From Blasia pusilla (taxonomy: Eukaryota > Marchantiophyta > Marchantiopsida > Blasiales): a stretch of 64,000 nucleotides of DNA. How positions within the stretch are numbered: the stretch's first letter is position 1; every line of letters starts with the position of its first letter. The stretch covers positions 4,836,001 to 4,900,000 of the forward strand of contig CM114273.1 in NCBI GenBank assembly GCA_050084515.1, written 5' to 3'. Shown in pieces: positions 12,373-25,866 of this stretch. The position numbers and the translations under genes are program-made. Under the pieces are notes generated by a model. It made no database searches, was not told where the DNA came from, and saw only the letters and a list, made by a program, of their open reading frames with translations.

Positions 12373-13057
12373 CAATGTTGCATTTAGATTAAGGGTTGTA
12401 TGTGGATTTATGTATGTCCTAGGAACAGACATGTCTACGTAGGAAATGTTCTCCATGTCCCACACCCATGCCCGCCCCATGGTTGCACATAAAGTGACAT
12501 GTCCATCCATGGGAAAGAGATGCCACCCGAGTACCCGCGGCCCGCTTCCCACATCCGAGCCCGCTAGTGAGCCCGTCGAGGGGCGCGAGTCTGTCGTATA
12601 GACCCGGGCTCACGTCCACAAGGTGGGCAACGTGGGTGCAGCCGTAGGCCAGAGCCCATCCAATGGGGGACCAGCCCGCCCTACACACCTCAGTGCAGGC
12701 CACAAATCGGCTCCGGGCTCGTCCGGCTGGGTCTATGCGACGGCTCAAGGGCTCAAGGGTGGGCTCGGGTGCGGGCCGCGGGTACTTGGACCCGCACCAA
12801 CATGTCTATGGACACGGACTTTGTCTGTGTGCAACCATAGCCCGCCCACTTCTTGCACCCCTGCCAACTAATCCTCATAACGCGACGCACCCGTGCTCGC
12901 ACTAGGGCACCTTGTCATGCAAGGGGGTCATAACCACACCCAAGACATGCCATCATGATCCCAAGTTGTGTGAGAACCTGTGTCAGGGTGTGGTGGCATT
13001 GGTCAAGATGGCTTTTCCGTGGATATATCCGAACTTTTCCGTTTCCGTGCAACCTTG
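12373..13057 (+). mobile_element. hAT-like non-autonomous element, copy B
   Basis: A 685-bp copy, the longest uninterrupted one here, bounded by CAATGTTGCA and TGCAACCTTG. It is flanked by a perfect 8-bp duplication ATATTTCT (12365-12372 and 13058-13065). The centre is GC-rich (cccgc, ggctcg words). Several open frames across the centre are composition artefacts. It has no transposase domain. Confidence 0.88.
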
Positions 13058-13065
13058 ATATTTCT

Positions 13066-13689
13066 CCATGATTATCTCTAATGATGAAAAAATCTACCTT
13101 GAAGCACTTTCAGCTTAAAAATAAAATTAACCTTGTTGATTCTCAAATTTTCAAATTTTATCTTTTTGACCTCAAATTTATTTATTCTCCAAAATATTTT
13201 TCTAATATTTTTCAAACCAAAATTGAAAATTCAAATAAATCCATTTTTTTAAAAGGTTTGAAAGATGCATATGGGAAAAATAATAAATTGGAATAAGAGT
13301 TTGGAAAATTTTATGAACTCTAGGAAAAAGATTTTTTTAAAAGTATCACTTTATATCCTCTCGTTTCCTTCTTCCCCTTAGCTCAATGCATGGTAATATG
13401 AAAAAGTATGAACACACAATAATAGTATGATGAAACTTTATTGGGATTGGTTTTAAGGATTGTCATCAAGTTAGCTCCTCGTGAAGAGAGCGTGAAAAGA
13501 GCAAGCCTAGTACTATTGAGTTCCAACTAAGACTTCCAAGTTACCTCCTCGAAGTTACCTCATTGTGAAAAGAGTATGAAAAGAGTTAGGATTTTTTAAT
13601 ATAATATATTATCTAAATTTTGATAAGAATCCTCTTTATAGTAGAGAATCTATTTTATTTTTCCATATTATCGTAGTCCTCTATATAAT
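13066..13689. other. AT-rich spacer
   Basis: An AT-rich stretch between two repeat copies. A 71-codon frame at 13081-13296 is Lys/Phe/Ile-rich, as expected from base composition, and matches nothing I know. Confidence 0.4.
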
Positions 13690-14031
13690 CAGGGTTGCAC
13701 GCGGATAAAGCCCGTTCTGCAATCTATTCCATGTCCACGGGCTTACATCCGCCCTAGGGACAGACATGTCTGTGCAGGCCTGACCACTTGTATCCCGCAT
13801 CCTAGCCCGCCTTGTCCGCACTTGATCCAATCCGCGGGAGGGGCAAGGGCTTGATGCGGGAGGAGCATGAGCCAAACGCGGGCAGGGAGCTAACCGAATG
13901 CAAGTGGGGATTGCGGTAGAGACGCATGCCACGGTGTGAGAATGGGTGCGGGATCAGGTATAGGATAGCATGTCCAGACTTTGTCTAACCAAGTTTGTCC
14001 CATGGACGGACAAGTCCATTTTTGTGCAACC
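13690..14031 (+). mobile_element. hAT-like non-autonomous element, copy C
   Basis: Starts CAGGGTTGCACGCGG and ends near TTTGTGCAACC. Inside it has GGACAGACATGTC and GGACGGACAAGTCC motifs. A clean 8-bp target duplication was not found and the right terminus is mutated. Confidence 0.65.
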
Positions 14032-14040
14032 ATACTCCTA

Positions 14041-15667
14041 ATGTTGGACATGTCACATATGACATTTGGATGAAAATTATGATTTCTTCAAATTTCTTGC
14101 ATACAAAAGTATAAAAATATCAATGATAATATCAATAGATATATGAGTAAATACTAGATCTTGTGTGTATTGTGGGTAATGGAAAATGTATATAGAGATG
14201 GTCGATTCAATGATTCAATCTAATTTTTTTTTTTAAATGTCCATAATATTTTCACAAATTGTGGGATTTTTATGTAAATTTACTCCAAAAATGGAATCAA
14301 TGGATTAGATGCTCTTAGAAAATACCAACATGGAAAACTCACAACGAATTTTTTTTCAATAAAACCATGATGGGATATGAGGATATTTCATAGAATCATA
14401 TTCATGCAATTTTACACTAAACATTAATATTTGGATATGGAGTTGCGAGTTCAATTACAACTCAATTTAACCAACTAATCAAAATTTGAAATCGACCTAC
14501 TATCAATTCCGTTTTGAAGCATTCTCTTAATATGGGGATTTCACTATATTATTTCGAAGTTGTAGGAGCACGGAAATAATTATTTAATGCATCATTGAGT
14601 GAATTTTTCTTCAAAATAAATCACTACTTCTTATTAATGAAATTTTTTTTTACTATATGTATATCCTTTTTTATCAAATTGAATTGAATTGATATATATT
14701 GAGTGGCCACATGCAAACCCAAAAGGCAATAAAAGATGCTAGAGGTCATTTAATTGGCTTATGGGAGGAGTTGGGGTGCATGCACTCATGAAACTCTATT
14801 CAAGTTTTCTATAGAAGTTTTCTTAACTTTTGTCAACCTTGCTTTCATAACAAGAGAAATCGGTTCTTTTAAAATCCATTGGCAAACTATTTTTCATGTA
14901 GATATAGAATCTAAGAATTTATTTGGGATTTTAAAAAAAAATAACATTTTGATGGTTACTTTAAACCTTTAGTTTGTTCTCATGCAACTAAAGTCGCCCG
15001 TTTGCACTTTTAGAGCTCTACAGTATGGAAATAATGGAGATTGGAATAATGGAGGATAGGGATGGCCCAAACAGGTCCGCATCAGCCTTGATTCCATATA
15101 GTTAGGGTGAAACTTAGAAGATGGAGAATAAGTTAATTTTGAGGCATACAATTTCCACCAACGTGCGTTAAATTAGCCATAATTCTGCATGAATATGATT
15201 TTATGAAGTATCCTCATATTCATGCATAGAATTAAGTGTAACTGTTTTATAATATGGATTATATTTTATATTAATTTTTTATTTTACAACAATCAATTGA
15301 ACTTTCATCCGTTCCTAATTGTTGCAAGACTTAATGGTATTTTTTACTTTCATTTAGTTTCACAAAATCAATGAATCACTTTGTACATCAATATTTTATT
15401 CTAATTTTTATGAGTTTTTTGGTCTAACATAAGTAAATATTATAATTATCCCGATATCATAGTTTTATGAATTTATTAATAAATCTTCTCAAATGGTTTT
15501 ACTCAAATTACAAATTTTAGACTTGCTTTTTCCTTAAATGATAATTAAATTTCTGGTCACTTTCATACCAATTTTTTGTTAAATATATATAATCATATTT
15601 TGGACCTTAGACCATGATTCGATAGACTACGACATGTTGGATGGAAATTTCACAATAAAGTGCATTC
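14041..15667. other. AT-rich intergenic DNA
   Basis: Poly-A/T runs, no supported gene, no element ends. Confidence 0.4.
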
Positions 15668-17074
15668 GTGGAAACAATCTTGAATAAGAATTTGAAAACT
15701 TTGCGAGCATATCCATGTTCAAAGAGCTACTCCTATGTGGGCTTTAAAAGAACATCCCCTTCGCCCCCTCACTACCCTTTTTTGACACATGTTGGAAGGC
15801 TTCGTGTCTTGGGAGTTCCACTCGGGAGCCAAGACTTTGTAGAAAGATCATGCAGGTGTTTGGGGATCTTCTAGGACCTGGCTCCTTAGAGTGCCCCGCG
15901 AGGGAGTTAGCTCGTAGACACGCTTCTTGGCCGATTGCCTTTGGTGGAGTAGGTCTTAAAGCGACTGAGTTAGTGGCGTCTTCGGCTTTTTTAGGGATTT
16001 GGGCAAGTGTAGCACTCCTCCTTTGCTCCCGATTTTTTGTTAGGGATAGACAGCTAATTTTACATTACGTTTCCTAGGTTGAGGATGGTCTTTTCCCACT
16101 TCAGTCTTCACTCATATATGGATAGAGACTCCCTTCTTGTTGAGGCTAGAGCAGTTCTTCCCACTTTCTCTTCCCTAGTTACCTCCGGACAGTCTAGGCT
16201 CCAATCTTCTTTGATGGAAGCCCACTTTGATGCATTGTTTAGAGCTACTATGCCGGATGGGAATATCCCCATGGAGGTTCGAGCCCGTATTCGCTCTTGC
16301 TCCGGAAAGGGGGCAGGCTCATGGGTGGGGGCTCGTCCCCTCATCCTGACTTTCCGCATCGCACCACTTACCTACACTACAGCGATGCGGTTCCGACTGG
16401 GCCTACCCCAACTATCGGTGGTTGGTTTGACACATTGCGAGTGTCTCCGAAATTTGGATCCACTTGGTGTGCATTTGGCACGGTGTCCACTTGGGGGTGA
16501 GAGGATAGCCACTTACGATGCAGTGCGGGATATTATGTTCTCTATTGCTCGGGAGAGTGGTTTCCATGTACAGAGAGAGAGGCACTACTCCATGGGGGAT
16601 TCCCTTATCCATGCCGATCTCTACATGATGCGGGAGTCTGAGGTGGTGGTAGCGGATGTTGCAGTGACGGATCCTACGCGGGAGGCACTGCGAGCCCAAG
16701 TGGTGGCACAAGGGAGATTGCTACAAGGAGCGGCGGCAGCGGTCAAGAAGACCCACATTTATAGTCAACTTCATGACGAACATGAATTTATCCCCCTAGC
16801 CATTGAGATGTACGGTGCTATGGGGGAGAGGTTTGACTCGTTCCTTACAGATTGCGTCCATCATCTCCAGTCGAGAAATGGGTTATCCTTAGCCACTGCG
16901 ATACTTTATTGTAGGCAACAGGTCCCCGTAGCTTTGCAGCGTGCCCATGCAAATGGGCTTTTGCGGGGGGCTCAGGCGATTGGAGATGCCAATGCTAGAG
17001 GCCCACTTAGTAGTAGCCATAGTTATCTAGGTGTTGTTGATATTGTCTCTACTGTTGGTGATCTTGGTCGTTAG
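15668..17074 (+). pseudogene. Non-LTR (LINE-like) retrotransposon, 3' coding part
   Basis: The segment 15700-16077 resembles the post-catalytic part of a non-LTR reverse transcriptase: RLRVLGVPLGS, then after a frame break (near 15870) a WPIAFGGVGLK block like the conserved lp..GGlGl segment. A 331-codon frame at 16079-17074 follows. It holds a zinc-knuckle-like CECLRNLDPLGVHLARC (C-x-C-x8-H-x3-C), then GFHVQRERHY, a LIHADLYM segment and VVVADVAVTDPT. That order (knuckle then acidic strand-like motifs) recalls elements with a restriction-like endonuclease C-terminal to RT. RT catalytic motifs (F/YADD) are absent, so the 5' part is lost, and a frame break plus an internal deletion around 15870 show decay. 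The 331-codon frame is still open. Clade assignment is tentative. Confidence 0.62.
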
Positions 17075-18116
17075 GGGGGAGGCCCCCTTATGTCTCTTCG
17101 GTATCGGTTTTGGCCCTTGGGGTTTCTTTGGCTCTCTATGCCCCCCTTGTTTGTATCCTGATGGGTTTCCCATCCACTTTTCTATTTAAGTTTTATATTC
17201 ATGCCTATGCTATCATTATTTCTATTGTACCTATCCTCTCTTGACTTTCCCACACATAAATCTGTGCCCCTCTCCCCCAATATCATATATATCTTGGATC
17301 CTCTCCCTCTTCTACCCCCTCTTGTTAGCCCTCTCCTCCCACACATGACTTGCCCTACTTTTAGTCCCATCCATACCACCCCAAGTCATGCCATACCACA
17401 CTAAATCAAGACTAATACCACAGAGCTCATTATAATTTTTTCACAAGATGAGTTTATTTTAATAAATTTTGGACTAAAATATTTATAAAATACCAAAACA
17501 CTTAAATTTTGTTACTATCTTGAACGAATTAGATCTCCCCACATTTTGGAAGTATTAATTTTTTTTAATTCATATAATTTTAATTTTAATTTTGGATTTC
17601 TCCTTTCATTAATTTCAAAAGAAATACTCCTCATTTTCCCATATAAGCCTTTACATATTAAAGAAAAAATTTGGTTGCAAATATGAGTATAGAAGGAAAA
17701 AAGTTTTTCCAAGACTATTTCAATGAAATTCAAATTATCAATTTGATGAAAGATGCATTTATTTTTCATGTATTTTTAATTTTTCTTTGTCTAATTATTT
17801 TTATTTTTGCACAAACCCTCAAATACGTAATTTTTTCTTTTGATGGTTTAGATATTCCATAAATTAATTTTATTTAAATAAATAAATAAAATTTGCATAT
17901 ATATTAATTTTTAGGTTAAAATTTTTTTTTCATCGATATAGGCTATCGCTTATTTCTAAATTAAATAAACCATAAGTTTAAATCCTAGAAAAGAAAAAAA
18001 ATCATTAGTGTAGTTAAATGAGATCACATCTTACATGTGTTAGTGCATATGATAGTGGTAGCAAGCCTCACTTTGGTGAAAGAGGCTCAGGTAGGAACCC
18101 TATACCCACCAATTTT
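17075..18116. other. LINE 3' flank, then AT-rich DNA
   Basis: 17075-17200 is probably the 3' untranslated part of the LINE-like element. The rest is AT-rich with no supported gene. Confidence 0.35.
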
Positions 18117-18345
18117 TGGTAGTAGATGAAGGACGGATGAATGGAGAGTGGAAAAACTTTACAACAGATGGAGTGCAAAGGGAGGATGGAAAATGTATAG
18201 AGGCAAAGAGGATCATGGCACAAAACATGGATGGATGGAGGGCGGAAATTGGATGGATGGAATGAGTGTTGATGGACAGAAAATGGATGGAGGCATGGAG
18301 TTTCAATAAATGGAAAATGGATACATAGATGGAGGATGAAAAAAT
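18117..18345 (+). repeat. Degenerate GGATGGA-type repeat
   Basis: About 230 bp densely built from gatgga, ggatgga and ggatggaaaatgg words with irregular spacing, giving a purine-rich strand. A simple-repeat origin is likely. Confidence 0.7.
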
Positions 18346-18373
18346 GAGGAGCAAACGGTTTTTTTTTTTATGT

Positions 18374-18536
18374 ATTAGTCATTCATTAATTACTTTGTAG
18401 CCTTAGTCATCACCGGTAAATGACTTGGGTTGTATGACTCTATGGGTCATTAGTCATTACAAGTCATTTTCTATCATTTATGACTCAACCTAGTCATACA
18501 TCAAAGTCATAAAATGCAAGATTTTCTTCTAGGGGA
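18374..18536. repeat. Possible CACTA-type terminus with AGTCAT subterminal repeats
   Basis: Multiple agtcat/atgact words lead to a terminus-like TTTTCTTCTAG near 18523-18533. The same arrangement occurs at 42180-42262, ending TTTGTTCTAGTG, and the two can be aligned by eye. CACTA transposons end in CACTA...TAGTG with subterminal repeats. The partner end is not seen here. Confidence 0.35.
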
Positions 18537-20578
18537 GTCTATTATCAACTCTCATGTGTGGATTGCTTGTACTTCAATATAGTACTCCTAGAGGAGGCTC
18601 CTCCATTTAGACACACATTTGCTCCATTTCCACATTTTTTTGTGCTCATGGGTTTGAAATCTTTCCATCTTGAGGTCACTATTAATCGCAGCCTATCATT
18701 CGTAACCAAAGGTGTCGATCAATTTTTTTGGAGGTACTACAACCAATATCTAGACTTCATTTGGTGCGAGTACATGCAAGAACACACCTCTTGCCAAAGG
18801 AACCAACAAAAATAGAACCTCTTCACTTTATTTCCAAGCAGCGTCACCCATGTCTTCTCCAACTATGTCTCCCTATTAAGTCTTTGAGGTACTCACTATC
18901 TCCCTTGTCACCAAGCATTATCACAAATATGAAATAAGGTCCACACTCCTCTTGGAATGCCTTTTACAACAAATGAAATAGACTTCTCATTAATTTATAC
19001 CTCCAACTAGTGCAATTACAAGAGACTTGCAACTCAAATGCAAGACCATATAAAAAAATGTGCTAGTTGCCATAGATGCTCCCTAAAATCATTTTGCAAG
19101 TCTATTGCAACTTAGTCTCTACATTCTCAAATGAGAATTTTGGACTTCCAAAGTTACGTCAAGTCGCAATAAAGTTGCACGCAAAACTGCAATTGCAATA
19201 GAGTCATAAATTAGTTGCTCTTGGAAAAACATGGAATCATACTAAAGTCACATAACATATTTCCTTAGAGTCTCTCATATCTGCCTATGGAAGTTTTTGG
19301 ATGATCCACAACTTCTTAATTCCTACCCCTTGATAGTTCCTCTACAACTCAATAAAGAACTCAACCACAAGGTTGAAATTTGGGCACACTTGACTAGATG
19401 ATGCAATTGCTTCTAGGTAATGATTGTGATGCATCCCTCTATGGGTATCACCAATGGTTGAGGTGGTAGCCTCTTCTAGCTTCTTCTCATCATCTATAAT
19501 AGGCTTATTCTATGCCATGAGGGTCATAGTAGAGGCTCAAGTCCTCCATTTCTATCATGAATCTAATGAAAAACTCATGATAGTCATCCATTGGAGCCCC
19601 CTATAGGTGTTGGAGCATACCATTCCATGATGTGAAAGAGTGAAAATCTCAAGAGTTCCTTAACCTCTATATATAACTCATACCCATTCCTAAACTCCCA
19701 TTTAAATTCATGCAACTTGATAATCCCATGGGGTTGGGATCATCAAGTTGCACCCATCCTCAGCTCCTCGCACTCTCACTCTCAAAAAGTCAAATCTCAA
19801 TCATCCAACCACCAAGAATTTGGCACTTGGATCTACACCCTTATATCAGCTGATATGTATGAGGTGGCACCATTCTATGCGTATGGTTACATGTAAACTA
19901 TGCATTGGATTAGAATAAAAAAGTGTTATGTTCATACAATTTGCTATGTATGTCACTCTACATTGCAACACATATTGTTCATTTTTTTCAAAGTCTATGT
20001 ACTTCTAGGGATATGTGTTAAAAAATAATTCCATCCATAAAGGGAGGGGTGATCAGTGCAAAAACACCACTCCATCTATGAGGGAAAATCAAAGAGTTAA
20101 TCACTCTCTATATCATTTTGTTGGTGGAATCATCTATTTACCCTAAACACATCACAAACAACAATGAAAATGGAAGGTGAATGTTGTGTAAGGAGTATCT
20201 ACTCCACTTGGGAGGGAAAGATGGAGGGTTGACCGCTCTCTCTATCATTGGTGGATTAGCATTTCCATCCTAGACACCCAAGACAATAGATGGTGCAGGT
20301 CTAGGAAGAAGTATTCTATGGTATTGACACTGCAAGGCAAGCACTTAGAAGGTGCATAAGTCCAACTCTCATATCTCCTCCAATACTCCAAAATATAGGA
20401 GATCCTCTCCAACAATGTTTGTGTTGTGCTTCCACGCTCATGACTCTTGCTTAAAACTGCAACATTCTCCACTATGTAGAGTCAATGTACTTGCTCATGA
20501 TTCATACATTGCTAATGGTTTAAAACTCATATTCTTGCTGTAGTAGGACATACATTCCTCTCTTGATGTATGAATCTT
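18537..20578. other. Intergenic, nothing recognised
   Basis: Moderately AT-rich unique-looking DNA. No domain, splice-supported gene or element end was found. Confidence 0.4.
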
Positions 20579-20872
20579 TAGGCCCGCAACTAGGCTCCCA
20601 AGGCGGTCTTAAGGCCTTAGTCCCTTGTAGGGCTCACTGAATCCTGACCCGGGCCTAGATCTTGCGGTCTACAGGTCAGGCTCTCCCGGAGCGCGCGCAT
20701 GGTGGGCTTGGCCACGGGCCACAAAACCGATGCGGGCTCGGCTAGCCCGTGTGCCCGCTACTGGCTTGGCGGGCTTGGCTTCGGGCCGGGGGTTCACGAA
20801 CCTGCATGGACATGTCTGTCCTAGGGACAGACATAAGTCAGTGGACATGGACTTTGTCCGTGTGCAACCTTG
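20579..20872 (+). mobile_element. hAT-like non-autonomous element, right-end fragment (copy D)
   Basis: GC-rich core words, then GGACATGTCTGTCC, GGACAGACATAAGTC and the terminal GTGTGCAACCTTG ending at 20872. The left terminus and a matching duplication (GAGAAAAT expected) were not found, so it is truncated. Confidence 0.7.
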
Positions 20873-20903
20873 GAGAAAATCCTCTATGTTGTTGTAGGGG
20901 AAC

Positions 20904-20940
20904 CACTAGAAGAAAAACCCGGTTTTATGGTTAGGAAATT
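20904..20940 (+). repeat. Possible CACTA-type 5' terminus
   Basis: CACTAGAAGAAAAACCCGG resembles the common plant CACTA terminus CACTACAAGAAAA. The opposite end was not found, so this stays tentative. A similar CACTAGAAGAAAATGG occurs at 27985. Confidence 0.3.
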
Positions 20941-22500
20941 AACGACTCTGTCAAGAAATGATTAAGATTATGAATGTGTTGGTTAAGTCAAATTTTTTCA
21001 TTGTTAGAGGAATGTGTTATAGTCGTATGTCATTGGCTATGACACAAATAGTAACAAACATATCTAAGGGCTGGATTCCATGCATGTGAGGTCGCAATGA
21101 CCATAGAGGTTCACCATTTTTTTTGTGCCTAAAAGTTTTGGGCCCAAAAATGGCCTAGCGTCTTGGTGACTTTGACTAGGTTGCAACCAAAAGTAGTTGC
21201 AAACCGACCGATTTTTTTTGCTAAATTGTCCATTGGAAAATGATTTTTGGGCGAAAAAATGAGGTTGTCTCGACCCGTACACCCATCCATGGGATCCAGC
21301 TCTTAGTCAATTAGTAGTAATAACTTATGACTTGTTTGGTTGGCATAGTCATATTATATTAACTAGGACTAACCATTCATAAGTCATAAGTTCTATCCTT
21401 CCGCAATTTTTTAATGCGCACAATGGTTAGGCTTTACTTCTATTAACATACATAAAAATAATACTATGCCACAATACAGAATTATCTTTTGATTCTTTTG
21501 TTAATATGAATTCGATGTCATATAAATATTATTTTCTTACAAATTACAAAACTCTAACATTCATGAATTTTTAATGGAATTAATTATGGAAAAATAAATT
21601 AATAATTAATAATTAAGAATTACTGTACTCATTACATCCATGTTGGATCTCCACCCCTAATAAATCCCGTTTTATTTCTAGATGGAGAAAAAATGGCCTT
21701 TTTTAAGACTATGGAAAGAACATAAAGTAAAACAATGTAGTTTTTTTCGAGAGAATCCATACCTTTTCGGTATATATAAAGTGGAACGGTAAATTTTCAA
21801 GTTTTCTCCGTTTTGGTTGGCTATTTCGACAAAATACAAATAGGCTTCATAAATTTATTCAGTTTTGGGCCAGTTATTGAAAAATGGAAATGAAAAATGA
21901 AAATGAAAGAGGGTAAGTCACCATGCTTGTAACCCCAGTTTTCCTTTCTTTTCTTTTTCTTTTTCTTATTTTTTGAAGGAGTCAGAAAGGGTTTAGGGTT
22001 TTCCCATGACTTTAGTCACCGAAAACTGTTTGGATCAATCAATGCAAGATTCAATAGAATATTTTTCAAAACTATTTTTAAAAAGTTTAAAATGTGTCAA
22101 ACCTTCATAAAGATCTACAGTCTCCTTTTTACGGTTTCGGAATAAAAGTGAAAACGATTATTATTAGAATCAAAACGAAATTTGAAAGCAATTGCTGTTA
22201 TCATCATCGAACATAGGTGAGGTCGTAGTCTTGGGAATTAATATTATATTCAGATTTATTCACGGGCGGGGACAAAAACTCGCTCCAGTTGACCGACATG
22301 CTATAACAGACGAAATAGAAGGAACCATCACAGTGCCAATAATGGAAAGGAATTTTATTTAAATGTGTGGGTATTATGACGTCGAATACATGCGTGTGGT
22401 AAAGGAACGTGTAAATGAGGACGGAAGTCCGTCAAATCGACTCAGACTTAGGACTCAGATGACTGACTAAATCTCAAGTGTATAGTTTTATTAATTAAAA
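20941..22500. other. AT-rich intergenic DNA
   Basis: No supported gene. If 20904 is a real CACTA terminus, this is its interior, but nothing here encodes a transposase. Confidence 0.35.
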
Positions 22501-24080
22501 CCCTGTTATTCATTTATCCCAAATAACCCTGAATGTACGGGCCGAGACTGTACGGGTCGTATCAGCTCTGCGGTAAGTTCTCGCTGTCCTCCCTCAGGGA
22601 ATCAGGCTCCGACTCTCCGAGACTTCGAGAAAGACAGGAAAGAAAAAACGTAGTTTTGGGCTACGGGCGACATAAGACGGCGTCTCAAGGTCGCTCTTTC
22701 AACTCTCTTCCAGGCGGAGTCTGAAAGTCGGGCGTTTGAAGCAAGAAAGAACGTGACTGAGGAGTCAGTGAGGATTACGGGACCCTCGAGTACGGCGAAT
22801 CGTCGATGAACACCTACAAGTGCGCACTCGCGGATCCCGAGACTTGATGGCGCAGTGTCCTAAGCGCGTTCGATCGAATGTGCGCACGTCACCGACTCCT
22901 GATATTCGACGGATCCGCGGCGAAACTGCAGAACGCTGGTGAGAATCTCTCAGCTTTCTTGTGATGCAAGCCAATGCTCGGAAAGAACCGGCATTCTTCG
23001 TAAAAGCAGCCGGTTGAGAATGAGTGATTTCCGATTCAAGTCTGAAACTTTAGGAAATTTCCCGACGTGAAAAGTAGGTTTTCTAAAAAAAAACCGGCTA
23101 CCATGGTGAAATTGCCGATTACTTTGATCTTTCTCTCGGAAAAGGACCGGTATGCGTCAAAATCCTTGCCGAGCACTGATGCAACCTCTCCATATCCCAC
23201 CGTCTACGAATCTCAATGGCGGCCAGTGTGAGAATTCCTGCCATCCGAGCCATGGCAAGATTCCCTGCCGTGAAGTCACACTGTCTACGTATCTCAAGCA
23301 ATCCGACCATCGACCTACGTCCATCGGCTCTCTACGGCTTTCGCAGAATCCGCCATGTGCGACTCAAGTAGTCCGCGATCTTTCCCACCGCTCTCCTCTC
23401 CTTTCCTCCCATCTCCTCTCCTCTCCTCTCTGGTCATCGTCCTCGGGGATCGACCAGAGCAAGCAAGGCAGTCGCCGTCGGCTGCGGATCCGGATCCGAT
23501 CCGGATCCGGATCCGAAGATAGAAGGATGTGTCTGCTGCTTTAATTTTCCGCTGGGAACTTTGAACGCTTCAAAGGGATCGTTTGTGAGACGACTTGCAG
23601 TTGTTGCAAAAGTCCGATGAAATGGAGTGATTCCGCGAGGTCCTCAGTCGATCTCTATCCTTATCTCTTTGTTTTCTGTCGAGTTTGTGATCGGTTTGAC
23701 TGTAGGTATCTCTTTGAACGGGTCAAAACAGGCATTGCTGGTAGGGTCCATGGTGGGCAACTTTCCACCCTGAATCGAATCGAATTCTCCTTGCGTCCAC
23801 TTGGTTCTCACTAGAAGTGCGTGTGTTTCGTCCGTTGGAAGCTCGTCGTACGATCACGCGTAACGCCAGACCAGACGGGATGATAATGGAAGATTTACAC
23901 GTTGGAAAGTGGTCTCGTTCAATACAAATCCGACTGAATATCTCGACTAAGCCCTGAATATTCCAAGTTTGATCAATTAGGATCTCGTCCTGGAATACGT
24001 TGGTACGATCTCTCGAGGACACATATAGAAGTGATTTTTTTTTTCCCCTTGCAGTAGATAGAAGCCAGGGCATTTAAATG
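22501..24080. other. GC-richer island with CT-rich leader and CGGATC repeat
   Basis: The base composition resembles the dioxygenase exons rather than the surrounding DNA. A CT-rich stretch (23390-23440) precedes a short palindromic repeat built from CGGATC/GGATCC at about 23484-23516. This looks like a plant promoter/5' leader, but I found no coding exon with recognisable motifs on either strand. Confidence 0.35.
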
Positions 24081-25858
24081 GCTATGGGCTTCCTTAGCAT
24101 TGCAGTTAGACTTGTGCTATGCTATGTGGACATCGGACACAACGCAGACTTGTATGCGTGGTGGAATGGAGGACAACCTCACTTCATGGATGCATATCGA
24201 GTTCGAGTCGAGGAGGGTAGTTTTTTTATAAGACATTTAAGGTCTTTTCCTGTTGCCGTGTATTAGCTTTGTTTTTAGTTTTTTAATTTTTTACCTTTGG
24301 GGTCCCATGGGTTTGATTTATTACCATTTATACTGCTCGATCAAACATGATAAAAATAATTGCAAAAAGTCTTTAGGATCTAGTGACATACACACAAGTT
24401 CAATTCCCATTAGACTATTTTGGGAGTTTAAGAGGGCACTCCCTCTCATGTTTATAAATCCTTCCATTTAAGATTCCATTCTAATTTTTTAATCGTTCGT
24501 AACACATTCATATCGATGCCTTCCTATCTATCCATGAGACACTAGACATCCATATGACACTAGATAGTTTAGCTTCTTGTCTAGTGGCCTACGGATAGGA
24601 AGATCTACAAATTAACACATATTGATCGTAGCGAATTGTTTCGACTATTTTCTTATGAACCCAATATGACCTCGCACAATCAATCAATCATCCAAGTTGG
24701 ACTACTTATTCAATTAAGAGCCTTTGACTAGCCAATTTATCGTACTCAGATTGTATAGAGTTGTATAAGATTTCCTATATGCACATCAGTTTTCTCAATT
24801 TCCTCCATGATATCATAGCACACTTTCATAGATTTTGATTTGAAATAATATAGCCAGAGCCTCATGCCTTGGTCATAAAAGGGAGGAAGCTCCTTGCATA
24901 GTTGTTGAGAAGCAACAATTCTCTGCACATTGTTGTCAAGATTGCTAAGAAGAAGTGATTTCTCCCTATATGTCACTAAAAAGAAGAAGTTGCAAGCAAA
25001 TCGTTTATGAGATCATTGAGAAGAAGAAATTTCTTCTTGTTGGGCAATGGGAAGAGGGTATTGGGCAATGGGCACATCCTTGTTGAGATCGCAAGCTTAT
25101 ACCAAACCAATTTTTTGTTCACATTATTGAGAAGAGCAATTGTACTTGCTCCGAATGATCTCCCTATTCGACACTAGGGGCTAGGAGAAACTTGATGAGA
25201 GTTTGTTAACCGATAAAAATACCAAAATGACACTTTGATTGGATTCTAAAGAAGTCATAAGAGTGGTTGATGACACATATTCTTGACCAAATCCAACCAC
25301 ATTACTACACTACGTGGAAAAGCTACACCAATCGTAGGCCTTGAGAATATAATGGAGTGGATTTCAAAATGCTCTCACTACCCTCGATAAATGCACCCAA
25401 AAAATTCCCTTTGGAAATGCAGTGGCACATAGAATCATTTCTTGCAAAAAAATAAACACTTTCACATAAGTTCGCTTGCCATGATAAGGTGACAAAGATA
25501 TGCCTTTGATAAAAATTTTGATCATTTAAAATGAATCTCAATGAGCCCGCAATTGGCAGTGTGGGCCGTGTGGCACTGACTACGCATATCGATAACTTTG
25601 AATCTTTGGTGCAGCAATTAGCCTCCGCAAGGTTAGTTGTAGAATCAGAGGAACAAATACTCATCCGAATAGTGTGCCCCAAAATTTCCAAAATTTTATG
25701 CTCGCCATATGGGAAAATTCCCAATTAACCTTACGAGATTTTCAAGAAATAATCACATTCTTAATTCAAGAGGAGAATCCTTGTTGAGAATTTTTTGGTG
25801 ACCTCAATTTAGTGGTTGTAAGAAATGAGCTTTTCTTCGATTATCGATATGGGAGAAA
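24081..25858. other. Intergenic, nothing recognised
   Basis: Minus-strand frames of 76 codons (24746-24976) and 133 codons (25323-25724) have no recognisable motifs. I leave them unassigned. Confidence 0.35.
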
Positions 25859-25866
25859 GCCCTTAC

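Noticed and set aside
17940-17995. tRNA-like stretch with GTTTAAATCC
   Set aside because: No cloverleaf could be drawn with acceptable acceptor and anticodon stems; the AT-rich context makes the B-box-like word likely chance.
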